A DNA stretch of 64,000 nucleotides from Anaerolineae bacterium (GCA_015490995.1 WFWT01000069.1:1-64000); one strand, 5' to 3'; positions 12,496-22,125 are shown, counted from the stretch's first letter. Numbers and translations are program-made. Notes: generated by a model from the letters alone, not told the origin.

Positions 12496-12548
12496 ACGCA
12501 ACACGCAACACGCAACACGCAACACGCAGCACGCAACACGCAACACAC
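12496..12548 (+). repeat. Tandem heptamer repeat (CAACACG)n with small variations
   Basis: acgcaacacgcaacacgcaacacgcaacacgcagcacgcaacacgcaacac directly after tRNA-Cys. Confidence 0.9.
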
Positions 12549-12561
12549 AAGAGGTAAGACC

Positions 12562-12621
12562 ATGACCTACTTACGACCGCGGCCTGTGCTGCAGTGTATC
12601 TGTACGAAGCGAGGGCAATAG
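12562..12621 (+). CDS. Candidate cysteine leader peptide MTYLRPRPVLQCICTKRGQ
   Basis: 19-codon ORF with RBS agaggt, two TGT Cys codons, overlapping the 5' arms of alternative hairpins upstream of a sulfite/APS reductase gene. Confidence 0.6.
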   Translation: MTYLRPRPVLQCICTKRGQ

Positions 12622-12693
12622 CGCCTCGTTTCGGTTGCGCGCGGTCGTTGTGGACTGTGCTTCCGCCGACACGAGGCGCATTGCCCTCGTGTC
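12605..12693 (+). promoter_or_regulatory. Mutually exclusive hairpins (candidate attenuator)
   Basis: A: CGAAGCGAGG/CCTCGTTTCG (12605-12633); C: GACACGAGG/CCTCGTGTC (12668-12693); B: CGAGGGCAATaGCGCCTCGT (12610-12629) with ACGAGGCGCATTGCCCTCG (12671-12689). Confidence 0.6.
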
Positions 12694-12821
12694 CCCCCAC
12701 AGGTCCTCTCACGTGAACCATTCGGCGTGCACGTAATGTCTGCTCGCGTCCCTTGGACGATCAACGTTCCCTGGGTGTTTATGCCAAACCTGCACGTGTG
12801 TGTTTAAGAAGGAGGTGATCC

Positions 12822-15602
12822 ATGTCCGTGAATCCGAAAGTGGCTATAGCCGAGCGTTTTCGTAAACAACCCAAGCCCACGTGGGATTTAGTATATCGCC
12901 GCAATTACGTGGAGCGGCTGAAGCATGAGAAACACCCGATGGACATCCTTCAGGAATTGCCGGACATGATCCGGCGGGGGTATGAGGACATTCCCGAAGA
13001 GGATATCGTTCGGCTCAACTGGTGGGGATTAACCCATGATAAGCCCAAAGTGGGCACTTTCATGGTGCGCATTAAAGTGCCTGGGGGGCAATTGACCCCT
13101 GCGCAGCTTCGGGCGATAGGGGAGATTTCTGTGCGTTTTGGGCGTAATTACGGTGAGTTGACCACCCGCCAGGGGTTGCAGTTGCATTGGGTGCGCTTGG
13201 ACCAGTTGCCGGAGGTGTTAGCTGCCGTTGAAGCGGCCGGATTGACAACCGCCGGTGGGGAAGGGGATACGGTGCGCAACATTACCAGCTGCCCGGTGGC
13301 CGGTATTAGTCGGGAGGAGCTCTTTGATGTGACACCGGTGCTGCGGGAAGCGGCCCGTTTCTTCTACGGCAATCGGGCGTACTCCAATCTGCCGCGCAAA
13401 CATAAATACACCATTACGGCGTGCCCCTACCAGTGCAGCGCGCCCGAAATTCACGATGTGGCCCTCATCGGTGTGGTGAAGGATGGGCGATACGGGTTTG
13501 CCGTGCGGGTCGGCGGGGGGCTTTCCTCCACCCCGCGTTTGTCTCGCGATTTGGGTGTGTTCGTGCCGGTGGAAGAGGCCATAGAGGTGCTGCGGGCTAT
13601 TACGGATACATGGCAAAACGACCTGCGCTATCGCCTGAGCCGAGCACGGGCCCGGATCAAGTTCATGATTGACGATTACGGGGTGGAACGCTTCCGGGAA
13701 ATGGTGGAGGAACGCTTGGGACGACGGCTTGAGGACGGCCATGCCCCTGAACCAAAGGGTGACACAGCTCACCTGGGCGTTCATCCTCAAAAGCAAGAAG
13801 GGTATTACTACGTGGGCTTCCCTGTGCCCATGGGTTGGATGACCGGCGAGCAGATGAAACGGGTGGCGGACATTGTGGAGGCCGTAGGAGGGGATATTCG
13901 TCTGACCCGTTTGCAGAATTTCATCGTGGGCAACATCCCGGAAGACCGGTTAACCACCTTCTTGGCGGAGATGAAGGCAGCCGGCTTTCCGGCCGATCGA
14001 TATCCGCTCTACGGCACTTCTATAGCATGCACCAGCCATCAGTTCTGCAATTACTCGGTAGCCGAAACCAAAGAGAAGTTGCAGGAAATCGTGCAGACCC
14101 TGGAGGCTCGCTTTGGTCAAGCTGTGGCCGAACTGCGCATCTTTATGGACGGATGCCCTCACGCGTGCGCTCATCACTGGGTGGGGGACATTGGGCTTCA
14201 GGGAACGACCACCAGTGGGCCGAACCGGGAGAAGATAGAAGCTTATGATGTCACCCTTCGGGGAGGGTTGGGACCACGGGCGGCTATCGGTAAACCGCTC
14301 TTACGCCGTGTGCCCCACGACCAGATTATTAACGTGCTGATTCGTCTCATCGAGGCCTGGTTGGCGGAACGTAACGGTCGTGAAGGGTATACCTTCCGGG
14401 ACTTCTGCGAGGCTCATACCGATGAGGAATTGCAGGCGATTGCCCTCGGTCAAGTCCAGGTCGAAAAGGAGATCACCGGTGTGGTGGTACGGGTGCCGGG
14501 TCCTATCCTGCACCTGACCAACGGCGTGGAATTGCTGGAAGTGGAGGCCCGCACCGTCCGAGAAGCCATCCTCGCGGCCGGCAAACTATACCCGGCCTTC
14601 CGCGACCATGTGTTGACGCCGGATGGCAAGGTGAACCCGACCCTCATGATTTATGTGCGTGATGAACCCATCGATGCTTTTGACGGGTTGGAGACCCGGC
14701 TTAATCCTGGGGAAGAGATCGTGATTTTGCCTGCCATCTCCGGTGGTAGCGACGCACAGGCCCACGCCCTGGCCGACGCTGCCTCGGCAGAGGAGGAAGA
14801 GGTACCTACCGGGCCACGGGTCACCTTCGACGACCTGGAGATTGGCGAGATCGCCATGCTGCTCGACTACAGCGAACCCGAGGATGTCATTGCCTGGGCC
14901 TTGGAAACCTTTGGTGACCGGGTTGCTGTGGTCACTGCGCTTCAGGCCGAAGGTATGGTTATCTTGGACATGGCCTATCGCATGAAACCCGATATCCGCG
15001 TGATCACCGTGGACACCGGTCGCCTACCTCAGGAGACATACGAGTTCATGGAGCAGGTGCGCGCGCGATATCCCGAAGCCAAGTTCCAGGTGCTGTTTCC
15101 GGATTACCGCCAGGTGGAGGCGATGGTGCGTCGGCATGGGGTTAACCTGTTTTATAAGTCTGTGGACCTCCGTTTCCTCTGCTGCCACGTACGCAAGGTC
15201 TTACCGTTGATACGGTACTTGCGTCATCTGGACGCCTGGTTTACCGGCTTACGTCGGGAACAGTGGGCTTCTCGGGCCAACATCCGAAAGGTAGAACTGG
15301 ATCACGACCACGGTGGCATCGTGAAGATCAGCCCTTTGGCCGACTGGACCAAGGAGGAGGTATGGGACTACATTCGAACCCACGAGGTACCGTACCATCC
15401 CCTGTATGACAAGGGCTACACGAGCATCGGCTGTGCGCCCTGCACTCGGCCTATCCAACCGGGTGAGGATGACCGGGCTGGTCGCTGGTGGTGGGAGGTC
15501 AACGCGCCGAAGGAGTGCGGTATTCACTGCCCCATTGAGACGGGCGGGTTTGAGCACGAGTTGGAAGCGATCCTGGGGAAGAACGGACAGCACACCAAGT
15601 GA
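12822..15602 (+). CDS. Fusion: ferredoxin-type sulfite reductase - MoaD/ThiS-like domain - APS reductase (CysH-like)
   Basis: Siroheme/4Fe-4S motifs CTSHQFCN and DGCPHACAHH; VVVRVPGPILHLTNGVELLEVEARTVREAI...NPGEEIVILPAISGG (MoaD/ThiS-like); C-term FLCCHVRKV, GCAPCTRPIQPGEDDRAGRWWW, KECGIHC (APS reductase). Confidence 0.9.
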   Translation: MSVNPKVAIAERFRKQPKPTWDLVYRRNYVERLKHEKHPMDILQELPDMIRRGYEDIPEEDIVRLNWWGLTHDKPKVGTFMVRIKVPGGQLTPAQLRAIGEISVRFGRNYGELTTRQGLQLHWVRLDQLPEVLAAVEAAGLTTAGGEGDTVRNITSCPVAGISREELFDVTPVLREAARFFYGNRAYSNLPRKHKYTITACPYQCSAPEIHDVALIGVVKDGRYGFAVRVGGGLSSTPRLSRDLGVFVPVEEAIEVLRAITDTWQNDLRYRLSRARARIKFMIDDYGVERFREMVEERLGRRLEDGHAPEPKGDTAHLGVHPQKQEGYYYVGFPVPMGWMTGEQMKRVADIVEAVGGDIRLTRLQNFIVGNIPEDRLTTFLAEMKAAGFPADRYPLYGTSIACTSHQFCNYSVAETKEKLQEIVQTLEARFGQAVAELRIFMDGCPHACAHHWVGDIGLQGTTTSGPNREKIEAYDVTLRGGLGPRAAIGKPLLRRVPHDQIINVLIRLIEAWLAERNGREGYTFRDFCEAHTDEELQAIALGQVQVEKEITGVVVRVPGPILHLTNGVELLEVEARTVREAILAAGKLYPAFRDHVLTPDGKVNPTLMIYVRDEPIDAFDGLETRLNPGEEIVILPAISGGSDAQAHALADAASAEEEEVPTGPRVTFDDLEIGEIAMLLDYSEPEDVIAWALETFGDRVAVVTALQAEGMVILDMAYRMKPDIRVITVDTGRLPQETYEFMEQVRARYPEAKFQVLFPDYRQVEAMVRRHGVNLFYKSVDLRFLCCHVRKVLPLIRYLRHLDAWFTGLRREQWASRANIRKVELDHDHGGIVKISPLADWTKEEVWDYIRTHEVPYHPLYDKGYTSIGCAPCTRPIQPGEDDRAGRWWWEVNAPKECGIHCPIETGGFEHELEAILGKNGQHTK

Positions 15603-15610
15603 ACGCGTCT

Positions 15611-15688
15611 GAGGGCGTTTGGAAATTCAGGGGCTGTGAAGAACTCACGGGAAAACGCCGAGGTAGATGTAAGTTTCCACACGCTCTC
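15611..15688. repeat. Short MITE-like repeat copy with terminal inverted repeats
   Basis: 5' GAGGGCGTTTGGAAATTCA; 3' reverse complement GAGAGCGTGTGGAAACTTA; internal AAATTCAGGGGCTGTGAAGAACTCACGGG shared with 35059-35216 copy. Confidence 0.6.
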
Positions 15689-15718
15689 GTGTCCAATATG
15701 GAGCACCGAGGAGGTCAC

Positions 15719-16174
15719 ATGAGCATGGTGTTGAAGGATGGGGAGCAACAACTGGTGCTGGAAGTTCTGGACACCTTTATTGGGTCGTTGCGTGATCCTG
15801 TGGCACAGGAAGCGTACGCGACGGTGCGCGACGACGTGGCGCGCGGTGAAGTGACCGGTGCTGCCCTGGAGGCGCTGGCGCGTGTGCTTGCCATCGCGCT
15901 GCAGACCGGCCACGTGCGTCGGCGGTATGACGCCCACGCGGAAAAGGCCTTGGTGCGCGTGTTCCACCGCACCCCCCAGGGGGCGGCCTTGGTAGCGATG
16001 ACCCAGCAGGTCAACGACGCCCTGCAAGCTCTGGTGGGACGCCCCCTGCAGGGCATCTCTGTCACGCCCGGAGTGCCGGGTGAATATCGGCTTACGCTCA
16101 TGACCGAAGGAGCACAGGTGGTGGTTCGCTTTGGCCCACAGGGCGTTGAGGTTGACACTGTGACGGTAGGGTAA
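15719..16174 (+). CDS. Hypothetical protein in sulfite reductase/siroheme cluster
   Basis: ORF with RBS gaggaggt; MSMVLKDGEQQLVLEVLDTFIGSLRDPVAQEAY...; no family recognised. Confidence 0.7.
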   Translation: MSMVLKDGEQQLVLEVLDTFIGSLRDPVAQEAYATVRDDVARGEVTGAALEALARVLAIALQTGHVRRRYDAHAEKALVRVFHRTPQGAALVAMTQQVNDALQALVGRPLQGISVTPGVPGEYRLTLMTEGAQVVVRFGPQGVEVDTVTVG

Positions 16175-16203
16175 TTTCTGACACTCGCCATTACCCTGCG
16201 GTA

Positions 16204-16282
16204 GAGAGGGTTCGAAAATCCGTGTTCTTCACGCCCTCATCCCCACCCTTTGCCGATGGGTAGAACGGGAGGGGATGAGGGC
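16204..16282. repeat. Partial repeat copy plus perfect 12-bp hairpin
   Basis: GAGAGGGTTCGAAAATCCG end; GCCCTCATCCCC/GGGGATGAGGGC. Confidence 0.5.
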
Positions 16283-16300
16283 CCTGAATAGGAGGACATC

Positions 16301-16984
16301 ATGGGATATTACCCGGTATTCCTTGACCTCACCGATCAGCGTTGTGTTGTCATCGGTGGCGGCGAGGTCGCCGAAGGTAAAGTAGAGGGTCTGCTGAAGG
16401 CCGGCGCGCGGGTAACGGTCATTGCTCCGGAGGTCACACCTCGGCTGGCGGAGTGGATCGCTCGGGGGGAGGTGGACTACGTGCCTCGCGCGTACCGGCC
16501 TGGTGACCTGCGCGGCGCACGACTGGTCATCAGCGCGACGGACGATCCGGCCGTTAATCGGGCTGTGTGGGCTGAGGCCGAAGCTCACGGTATTCTCGTG
16601 AACGTGGTAGATGATCCGCCCCGGTGTCGCTTCATTGCGCCGGCCGTTGTCCGTCAGGGGGACCTGATCATCGCCATTTCCACCAGCGGCAAGGCGCCGG
16701 CGTTAGCAGTGCGCTTGCGGCAGTGGCTTGAGCGCGTGTTAGGTCCCGAATACGCCCGGTTTCTGGACCTCGTCGGTCCGTTGCGTGAGCCGCTCCTCCG
16801 TCGCTACCCGGACCTGGAAGAGCGCAAGCAGCGGTGGTATCGGCTGGTGGATTCCGATGTGTTCGATTTGTTGCGGCAGGGTGATGAACGAGCTGCCCGG
16901 CAGCGTATCGTAACCATTCTCGGACTGGCCGATGAGCCTCAATCCCGCCCGGTGGAGGTGTCCACATGGACGCGTACGGGATAG
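16301..16984 (+). CDS. Precorrin-2 dehydrogenase / siroheme synthase N-terminal domain (MET8/CysG-N)
   Basis: MGYYPVFLDLTDQRCVVIGGGEVAEGKVEGLLKAGARVTVIAPE; NVVDDPPRCRFIAPAVVRQGDLIIAISTSGKAPALAVRLRQ. Confidence 0.95.
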   Translation: MGYYPVFLDLTDQRCVVIGGGEVAEGKVEGLLKAGARVTVIAPEVTPRLAEWIARGEVDYVPRAYRPGDLRGARLVISATDDPAVNRAVWAEAEAHGILVNVVDDPPRCRFIAPAVVRQGDLIIAISTSGKAPALAVRLRQWLERVLGPEYARFLDLVGPLREPLLRRYPDLEERKQRWYRLVDSDVFDLLRQGDERAARQRIVTILGLADEPQSRPVEVSTWTRTG

Positions 16985-17760
16985 AACCTCGGCCTGGGGT
17001 GGTGTATCTCGTGGGGGCCGGGCCAGGTGCGCCAGACCTGATTACCGTGCGGGGGTTACGATGCCTCCGGCAGGCCGATGTGGTCATTTACGACCGGCTG
17101 GTGAATGAGGCGTTGCTGGCCGAGGCCCCTCCCCAAGCGGAGCGGATATTTGTCGGCAAGCGGCCCGGGCGGCACGCGTGTTCTCAAGCAGAGATCCACG
17201 CGTTGATGATACAACGGGCCCGCGCGGGAAAGGTGGTGGTGCGCCTCAAAGGGGGGGACCCGTTCATCTTCGGCCGTGGTGGCGAGGAGCTCATGGCCCT
17301 GGCTGCTGCCGGCATTCCGTGTGTCGTTGTGCCCGGTGTGACCAGCGCAACCGGGGTGCCGGCCGCTGTGGGCCTGCCGCTCACCCATCGACATGTAGCC
17401 GGTGCAGTGGCCATCGTCTCCGCACATCACGCTGGGGACCGGGACGATGTGGATTGGGCCGCCCTCGCCCGGGTAGACACGCTGGTGATTTTGATGGGAG
17501 TAGCCCGGCTCTCTCGGGTTGTGGAGCTGTTACGGCACCATGGACGGGCAGCTTCTACGCCGGTGGCCATTATCGAACGAGGTACCTGGCCGGATGAACG
17601 GGTGATCGTTGGCACCCTGGCGGATATTTTATCCCAAGCCGAGGTGGCAGGCGTGTGTCCCCCGGCAATTGTGGTAGTGGGCGAAGTGGTGAACTTGTGG
17701 CGTCAGGGGGCCGGGGTGCCACTGCCGCGCGGGGAACATGTGCTTTCTTTTTCCGACTGA
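16966..17760 (+). CDS. cobA: Uroporphyrinogen-III C-methyltransferase
   Basis: VYLVGAGPGAPDLITVRGLRCLRQADVVIYDRLVNEALL...VVRLKGGDPFIFGRGGEE. Confidence 0.95.
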   Translation: MDAYGIEPRPGVVYLVGAGPGAPDLITVRGLRCLRQADVVIYDRLVNEALLAEAPPQAERIFVGKRPGRHACSQAEIHALMIQRARAGKVVVRLKGGDPFIFGRGGEELMALAAAGIPCVVVPGVTSATGVPAAVGLPLTHRHVAGAVAIVSAHHAGDRDDVDWAALARVDTLVILMGVARLSRVVELLRHHGRAASTPVAIIERGTWPDERVIVGTLADILSQAEVAGVCPPAIVVVGEVVNLWRQGAGVPLPRGEHVLSFSD

Positions 17761-17817
17761 GCACGTGGCGTAGATGCCCTTGCGGCATGGATGGCCCTCC
17801 TTGCCCGTCACCGCAGC

Positions 17818-17847
17818 TGGACGTGTTCCCCTGGGGGAAGGTATAAT
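17818..17847 (+). promoter_or_regulatory. Candidate promoter upstream of tatA (TGGACG-18-TATAAT)
   Basis: Perfect TATAAT at 17842-17847 with -35-like TGGACG. Confidence 0.5.
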
Positions 17848-17935
17848 CCTTTGATGGGAGAACGGAGCGGAGCTTCTGGCGTGCACGCGAGTTCTCCCAT
17901 GGAACCTGTGCCAGAGGTAAATAAGGAGAGGCACC

Positions 17936-18121
17936 ATGCCACAGCTGGGTGTTCCGGAGTTGCTGATCCTGCTTCTGATCGTGGTTATCTTCTTTGGCGT
18001 CGGGCGGTTGCCGGAACTGGGCGGTGCAATCGGCAAGAGCATCCGCGAGTTCCGTAAGGCCATGACGGATGAAGAGGCCGCCCGTCAGCAAGAGGCCCAG
18101 GCGGAAAAGACGGCGGAGTGA
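17936..18121 (+). CDS. tatA: Twin-arginine translocase TatA/TatE family protein
   Basis: [43 protein letters not shown]. Confidence 0.93.
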   Translation: MPQLGVPELLILLLIVVIFFGVGRLPELGGAIGKSIREFRKAMTDEEAARQQEAQAEKTAE

Positions 18122-18235
18122 AACGTGGCCCGGGCAAGCGGTGGTTTGCGGGACGCCGGCACCACCGGCGCCCCAAACCACCTCATGATCTTCCCCGCAG
18201 GCCGTGACCGGGAATGCACCGGGAGATGACCACCC

Positions 18236-19246
18236 GTGACCGACCATGAACGTCTCCCCCATGTTTCTCCAAGGCGTTCCCTGCATCCGCACGTCTCCAC
18301 TGCGCCCCGTTGGGTAGCGGCCACCCTCGTGGCCAACACAGTACCCTCGGTTATCGCACAAGCCCAGGCGGTCCGTTCGTGGGTGGATGCTTTGGAGGTG
18401 CGCCTAGATTTTATCCCTCGCGGGGACGTGCGCGCCCTGTGGGCCGAGTTGCCCTTACCCGCGATCGCTACCTGTCGTCCACCTCGCGAGGGAGGACGGT
18501 TTACCGGTGCGGAAGTGGAACGTTTGGCTCTACTGCGAGCAGCGATTGACGCCGGGGCCGTGCTGGTGGACGTGGAGTGGGATGCGGTAGATCGGTTGGG
18601 AGACGTGCCGGTACCCCGCATCGTCTCCCGTCACCTGTTCGACGGGACGCCTACGGACTTAATGGCGTTGTGGCAAGAGATCGCCGCTACCGGGGCTGAG
18701 GTCGTGAAGATTGCTACCTGGGCTCATACCCTGACAGATGCCCTCCGAGTGTGTGCGTTGTACACACAGGTTACCCGACCGACCATTGCCATTGCCATGG
18801 GAGAACCCGGCGTGATCACGCGCCTTCTCGCTCCTGCCTATGCTACCGCTTTTCTGACATACGCTACTGCGGACCGGGAACGCGCGGCCGCACCGGGCCA
18901 GGTGTACGCCCAGGCGATGATCCGCCGTTACGGGGTGGACCGGGTACGCCAGGGTGCCCGGTGTTATGGGTACCTGGCGCCGGATGCCTTGACCGCGCCG
19001 GTCATTGGGCAGGTCAATGCCCGATGGGAAGAGCGCAAGGAGCACGCGGTGCTGTTACCTCTGCCTTGGACCCCTGAAGATGACCTGGAGACCGTCCTGC
19101 AGCTGGCGTGGGATGTGGGCTTGCGTGGGGTGTGGGTATCGACAACGGTGGCCGCGCGATATGGTCTGCACTTGTCCAAGGACGGACAATGGGTGTATCC
19201 TGGGGGACGCGTTGATGACGCACCTTTGGATGCGCCAGCACGATGA
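18236..19246 (+). CDS. aroD: Type I 3-dehydroquinate dehydratase with C-terminal shikimate dehydrogenase-like remnant
   Basis: DALEVRLDFI, VEWD, ATGAEVVKIATWAHTLTDAL, IAIAMGEPGVITRLLAP (AroD); C-term APVIGQVNARWEERKEHAVLLPLPWTPEDDLETVLQLAWDVGLRGVWVSTTVA. Confidence 0.8.
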   Translation: MTDHERLPHVSPRRSLHPHVSTAPRWVAATLVANTVPSVIAQAQAVRSWVDALEVRLDFIPRGDVRALWAELPLPAIATCRPPREGGRFTGAEVERLALLRAAIDAGAVLVDVEWDAVDRLGDVPVPRIVSRHLFDGTPTDLMALWQEIAATGAEVVKIATWAHTLTDALRVCALYTQVTRPTIAIAMGEPGVITRLLAPAYATAFLTYATADRERAAAPGQVYAQAMIRRYGVDRVRQGARCYGYLAPDALTAPVIGQVNARWEERKEHAVLLPLPWTPEDDLETVLQLAWDVGLRGVWVSTTVAARYGLHLSKDGQWVYPGGRVDDAPLDAPAR

Positions 19247-19258
19247 GGGAGGTGGCTT

Positions 19259-19450
19259 ATGGCAACCCACAAAGAAGTTGGTACACCTGAAACCCCCCGC
19301 ACCGAGGTTACCATCGATCCGGGAGAAGCCGTTTGGCTTTGTCGGTGTATGAAGTCCAAGAAATATCCGTTCTGCGACGGGACACACCGGGACATTGAGG
19401 GGTTTGGCCCCGTTAAGGTAGCGTGCAGTGGTGGCCAACAGGCCGGTTAA
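19259..19450 (+). CDS. CDGSH iron-sulfur domain protein
   Basis: CRCMKSKKYPFCDGTH motif. Confidence 0.93.
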   Translation: MATHKEVGTPETPRTEVTIDPGEAVWLCRCMKSKKYPFCDGTHRDIEGFGPVKVACSGGQQAG

Positions 19451-19459
19451 ACGCGTGAG

Positions 19460-19499
19460 CCGCGCACATGGGACAGGTACACCTATCCCATGTGCGCGG
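19460..19499. terminator. Long hairpin between convergent genes
   Basis: CCGCGCACATGGGA...TCCCATGTGCGCGG, 14-bp perfect stem. Confidence 0.7.
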
Positions 19500-19511
19500 G
19501 GATATTCCCCC

Positions 19512-20735
<1,224 letters not shown>

Positions 20736-20883
20736 TTACAACCACGTGTTTATCGATCTATTCGACGTTCACGGTGGGGAAAGGGGGTATGGGCATTCCC
20801 ACCTTGCCACCCACCGGCAGGCACTTAGCCGCTATTCCCATCGCGCACCGGTGCGCACAGAGTGAGGACCGTTCCAAATAAAA

Positions 20884-20923
20884 GCAGGCCCTCGAAGAGC
20901 TTCTCTCCTCTTCGAGGGCCTGC
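20884..20923 (-). terminator. Strong hairpin terminator (U-tract on minus strand)
   Basis: GCAGGCCCTCGAAGAG / CTCTTCGAGGGCCTGC 16-bp perfect stem; minus strand continues TTTTATTTGG. Confidence 0.75.
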
Positions 20924-21112
20924 TCCTTACTTCACTCGACACTACATAAACGTCAAGCGCGCCGGGGAGCGGGCCCTCGGTCCCGCTTCTTCGCGCGCTT
21001 GGCCATCTTGAAGATAATCGTAAATGTATGTTTCACAACCTGCGAAGGGCTCTCCATCATCACTCGCATGGCTGTCCTTAACCCTAAGGGCCGACGGTCA
21101 GGATAACAAATA

Positions 21113-21151
21113 AACCACCGCCGGTACCCTGGTCGAGTACCGGCGGTGGTT
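21113..21151 (-). terminator. Strong hairpin terminator (U-rich tail on minus strand)
   Basis: AACCACCGCCGGTAC...GTACCGGCGGTGGTT followed on minus strand by TATTTGTT. Confidence 0.75.
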
Positions 21152-21353
21152 GGTTGCGGCTACGCGTGCACCGACGGCACCCGACCTAGGGGTAACCCTC
21201 CTTCTTAATGCGCTTGTCGCTCTTGCCGATGAACAGGGTCAGGGCCACGGTGCACTTCTCCTTTACTGCACTGGTATGCACATTTTCCCGTTTTCTGCAG
21301 AAATTGTCAAATTTATGACACTTCGACGTTGCGCGCGGGAGTGGCCTGCGATT

Positions 21354-21761
21354 TTACGCTACTTGTTGGCGTACCAGGGGACGGAACTTATAGCCGTACA
21401 GAATAAGGCCCTCTTCCCCCTCTTCGGTCAGCCGGCGGGTGACCATTTCGACCGGCATCCCAATGGACACTTCCTCCGGATCCACGTCGGTGAGCTGGGC
21501 AGTGAGAATCGGGCCTTCCTCCAGTTTGACCAGCGCGAGGAGGTAAGGCCGATATTGTTCGAAATGGGCAGGTGGCTCATACACCGTCGTGAACGCGTAC
21601 ACGGTTCCCCGGCCGCTGAAGGTGTACGGTGTAGCTGCCGGCTTCCCGCACTCCGGACAGACGTCCCGCGGCGGGAAGAGTGGAGCCCGGCAAGAAGGGC
21701 AGACCTCTCCCTCCAGGGTTAGGCGTTGTCGTTTAAGACGCCAGTGTCCAGCCACACGCAT
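21354..21761 (-). CDS. DUF35-type rubredoxin-like Zn-ribbon/OB-fold protein
   Basis: CPSCRAPLFPPRDVCPECGKPAATPYTFSGRGTVYAFTTVYEPPAHFEQYRPYLLALVKLEEGPILTAQL. Confidence 0.88.
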   Translation of the reverse strand: MRVAGHWRLKRQRLTLEGEVCPSCRAPLFPPRDVCPECGKPAATPYTFSGRGTVYAFTTVYEPPAHFEQYRPYLLALVKLEEGPILTAQLTDVDPEEVSIGMPVEMVTRRLTEEGEEGLILYGYKFRPLVRQQVA

Positions 21762-22125
21762 TGGTCATTCACCTCCTTCATTGCTTGTGGGTGTGGGCCT
21801 CTCAGCCTGGGCGCGCGCTAAAACCCACTCCTTCCCACAGGCCTCTATTGTAGAGAGGGGGGACTGTCAAAACCTATCAGACTGTGTCCACCGACGTAGG
21901 GTTGGCCCGGTACCGCTTCGGTCCCCGGGGATGAGGCACGTTTCCCCATGCTCCCGTGCCTGGGTGATTGTCCCTCCATTCGCCTGTTGTTTATACTTCC
22001 TTCGGGGAACGGTCACACACCGGTCAACGCCATGGCAAGGCGTGGGGAAGCGCTTGGGCCTTGGGCGTAATGGCCGGTGGAGGCCGGATAAGATCACCAC
22101 GTCCCAGGTTATAAGGAGAGCGCCG

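Noticed and set aside
12133-12546. Minus ORFs with VACCVLRVACCVLR cysteine-rich repeats
   Set aside because: Produced by the CAACACG tandem repeat and crossing tRNA-Cys; not a credible protein.
21589-22125. N-terminal extension of the PHP ORF to 21589
   Set aside because: Overlaps the antisense DUF35 gene and intergenic region; the RBS and PHP fold begin at ATG 22126.
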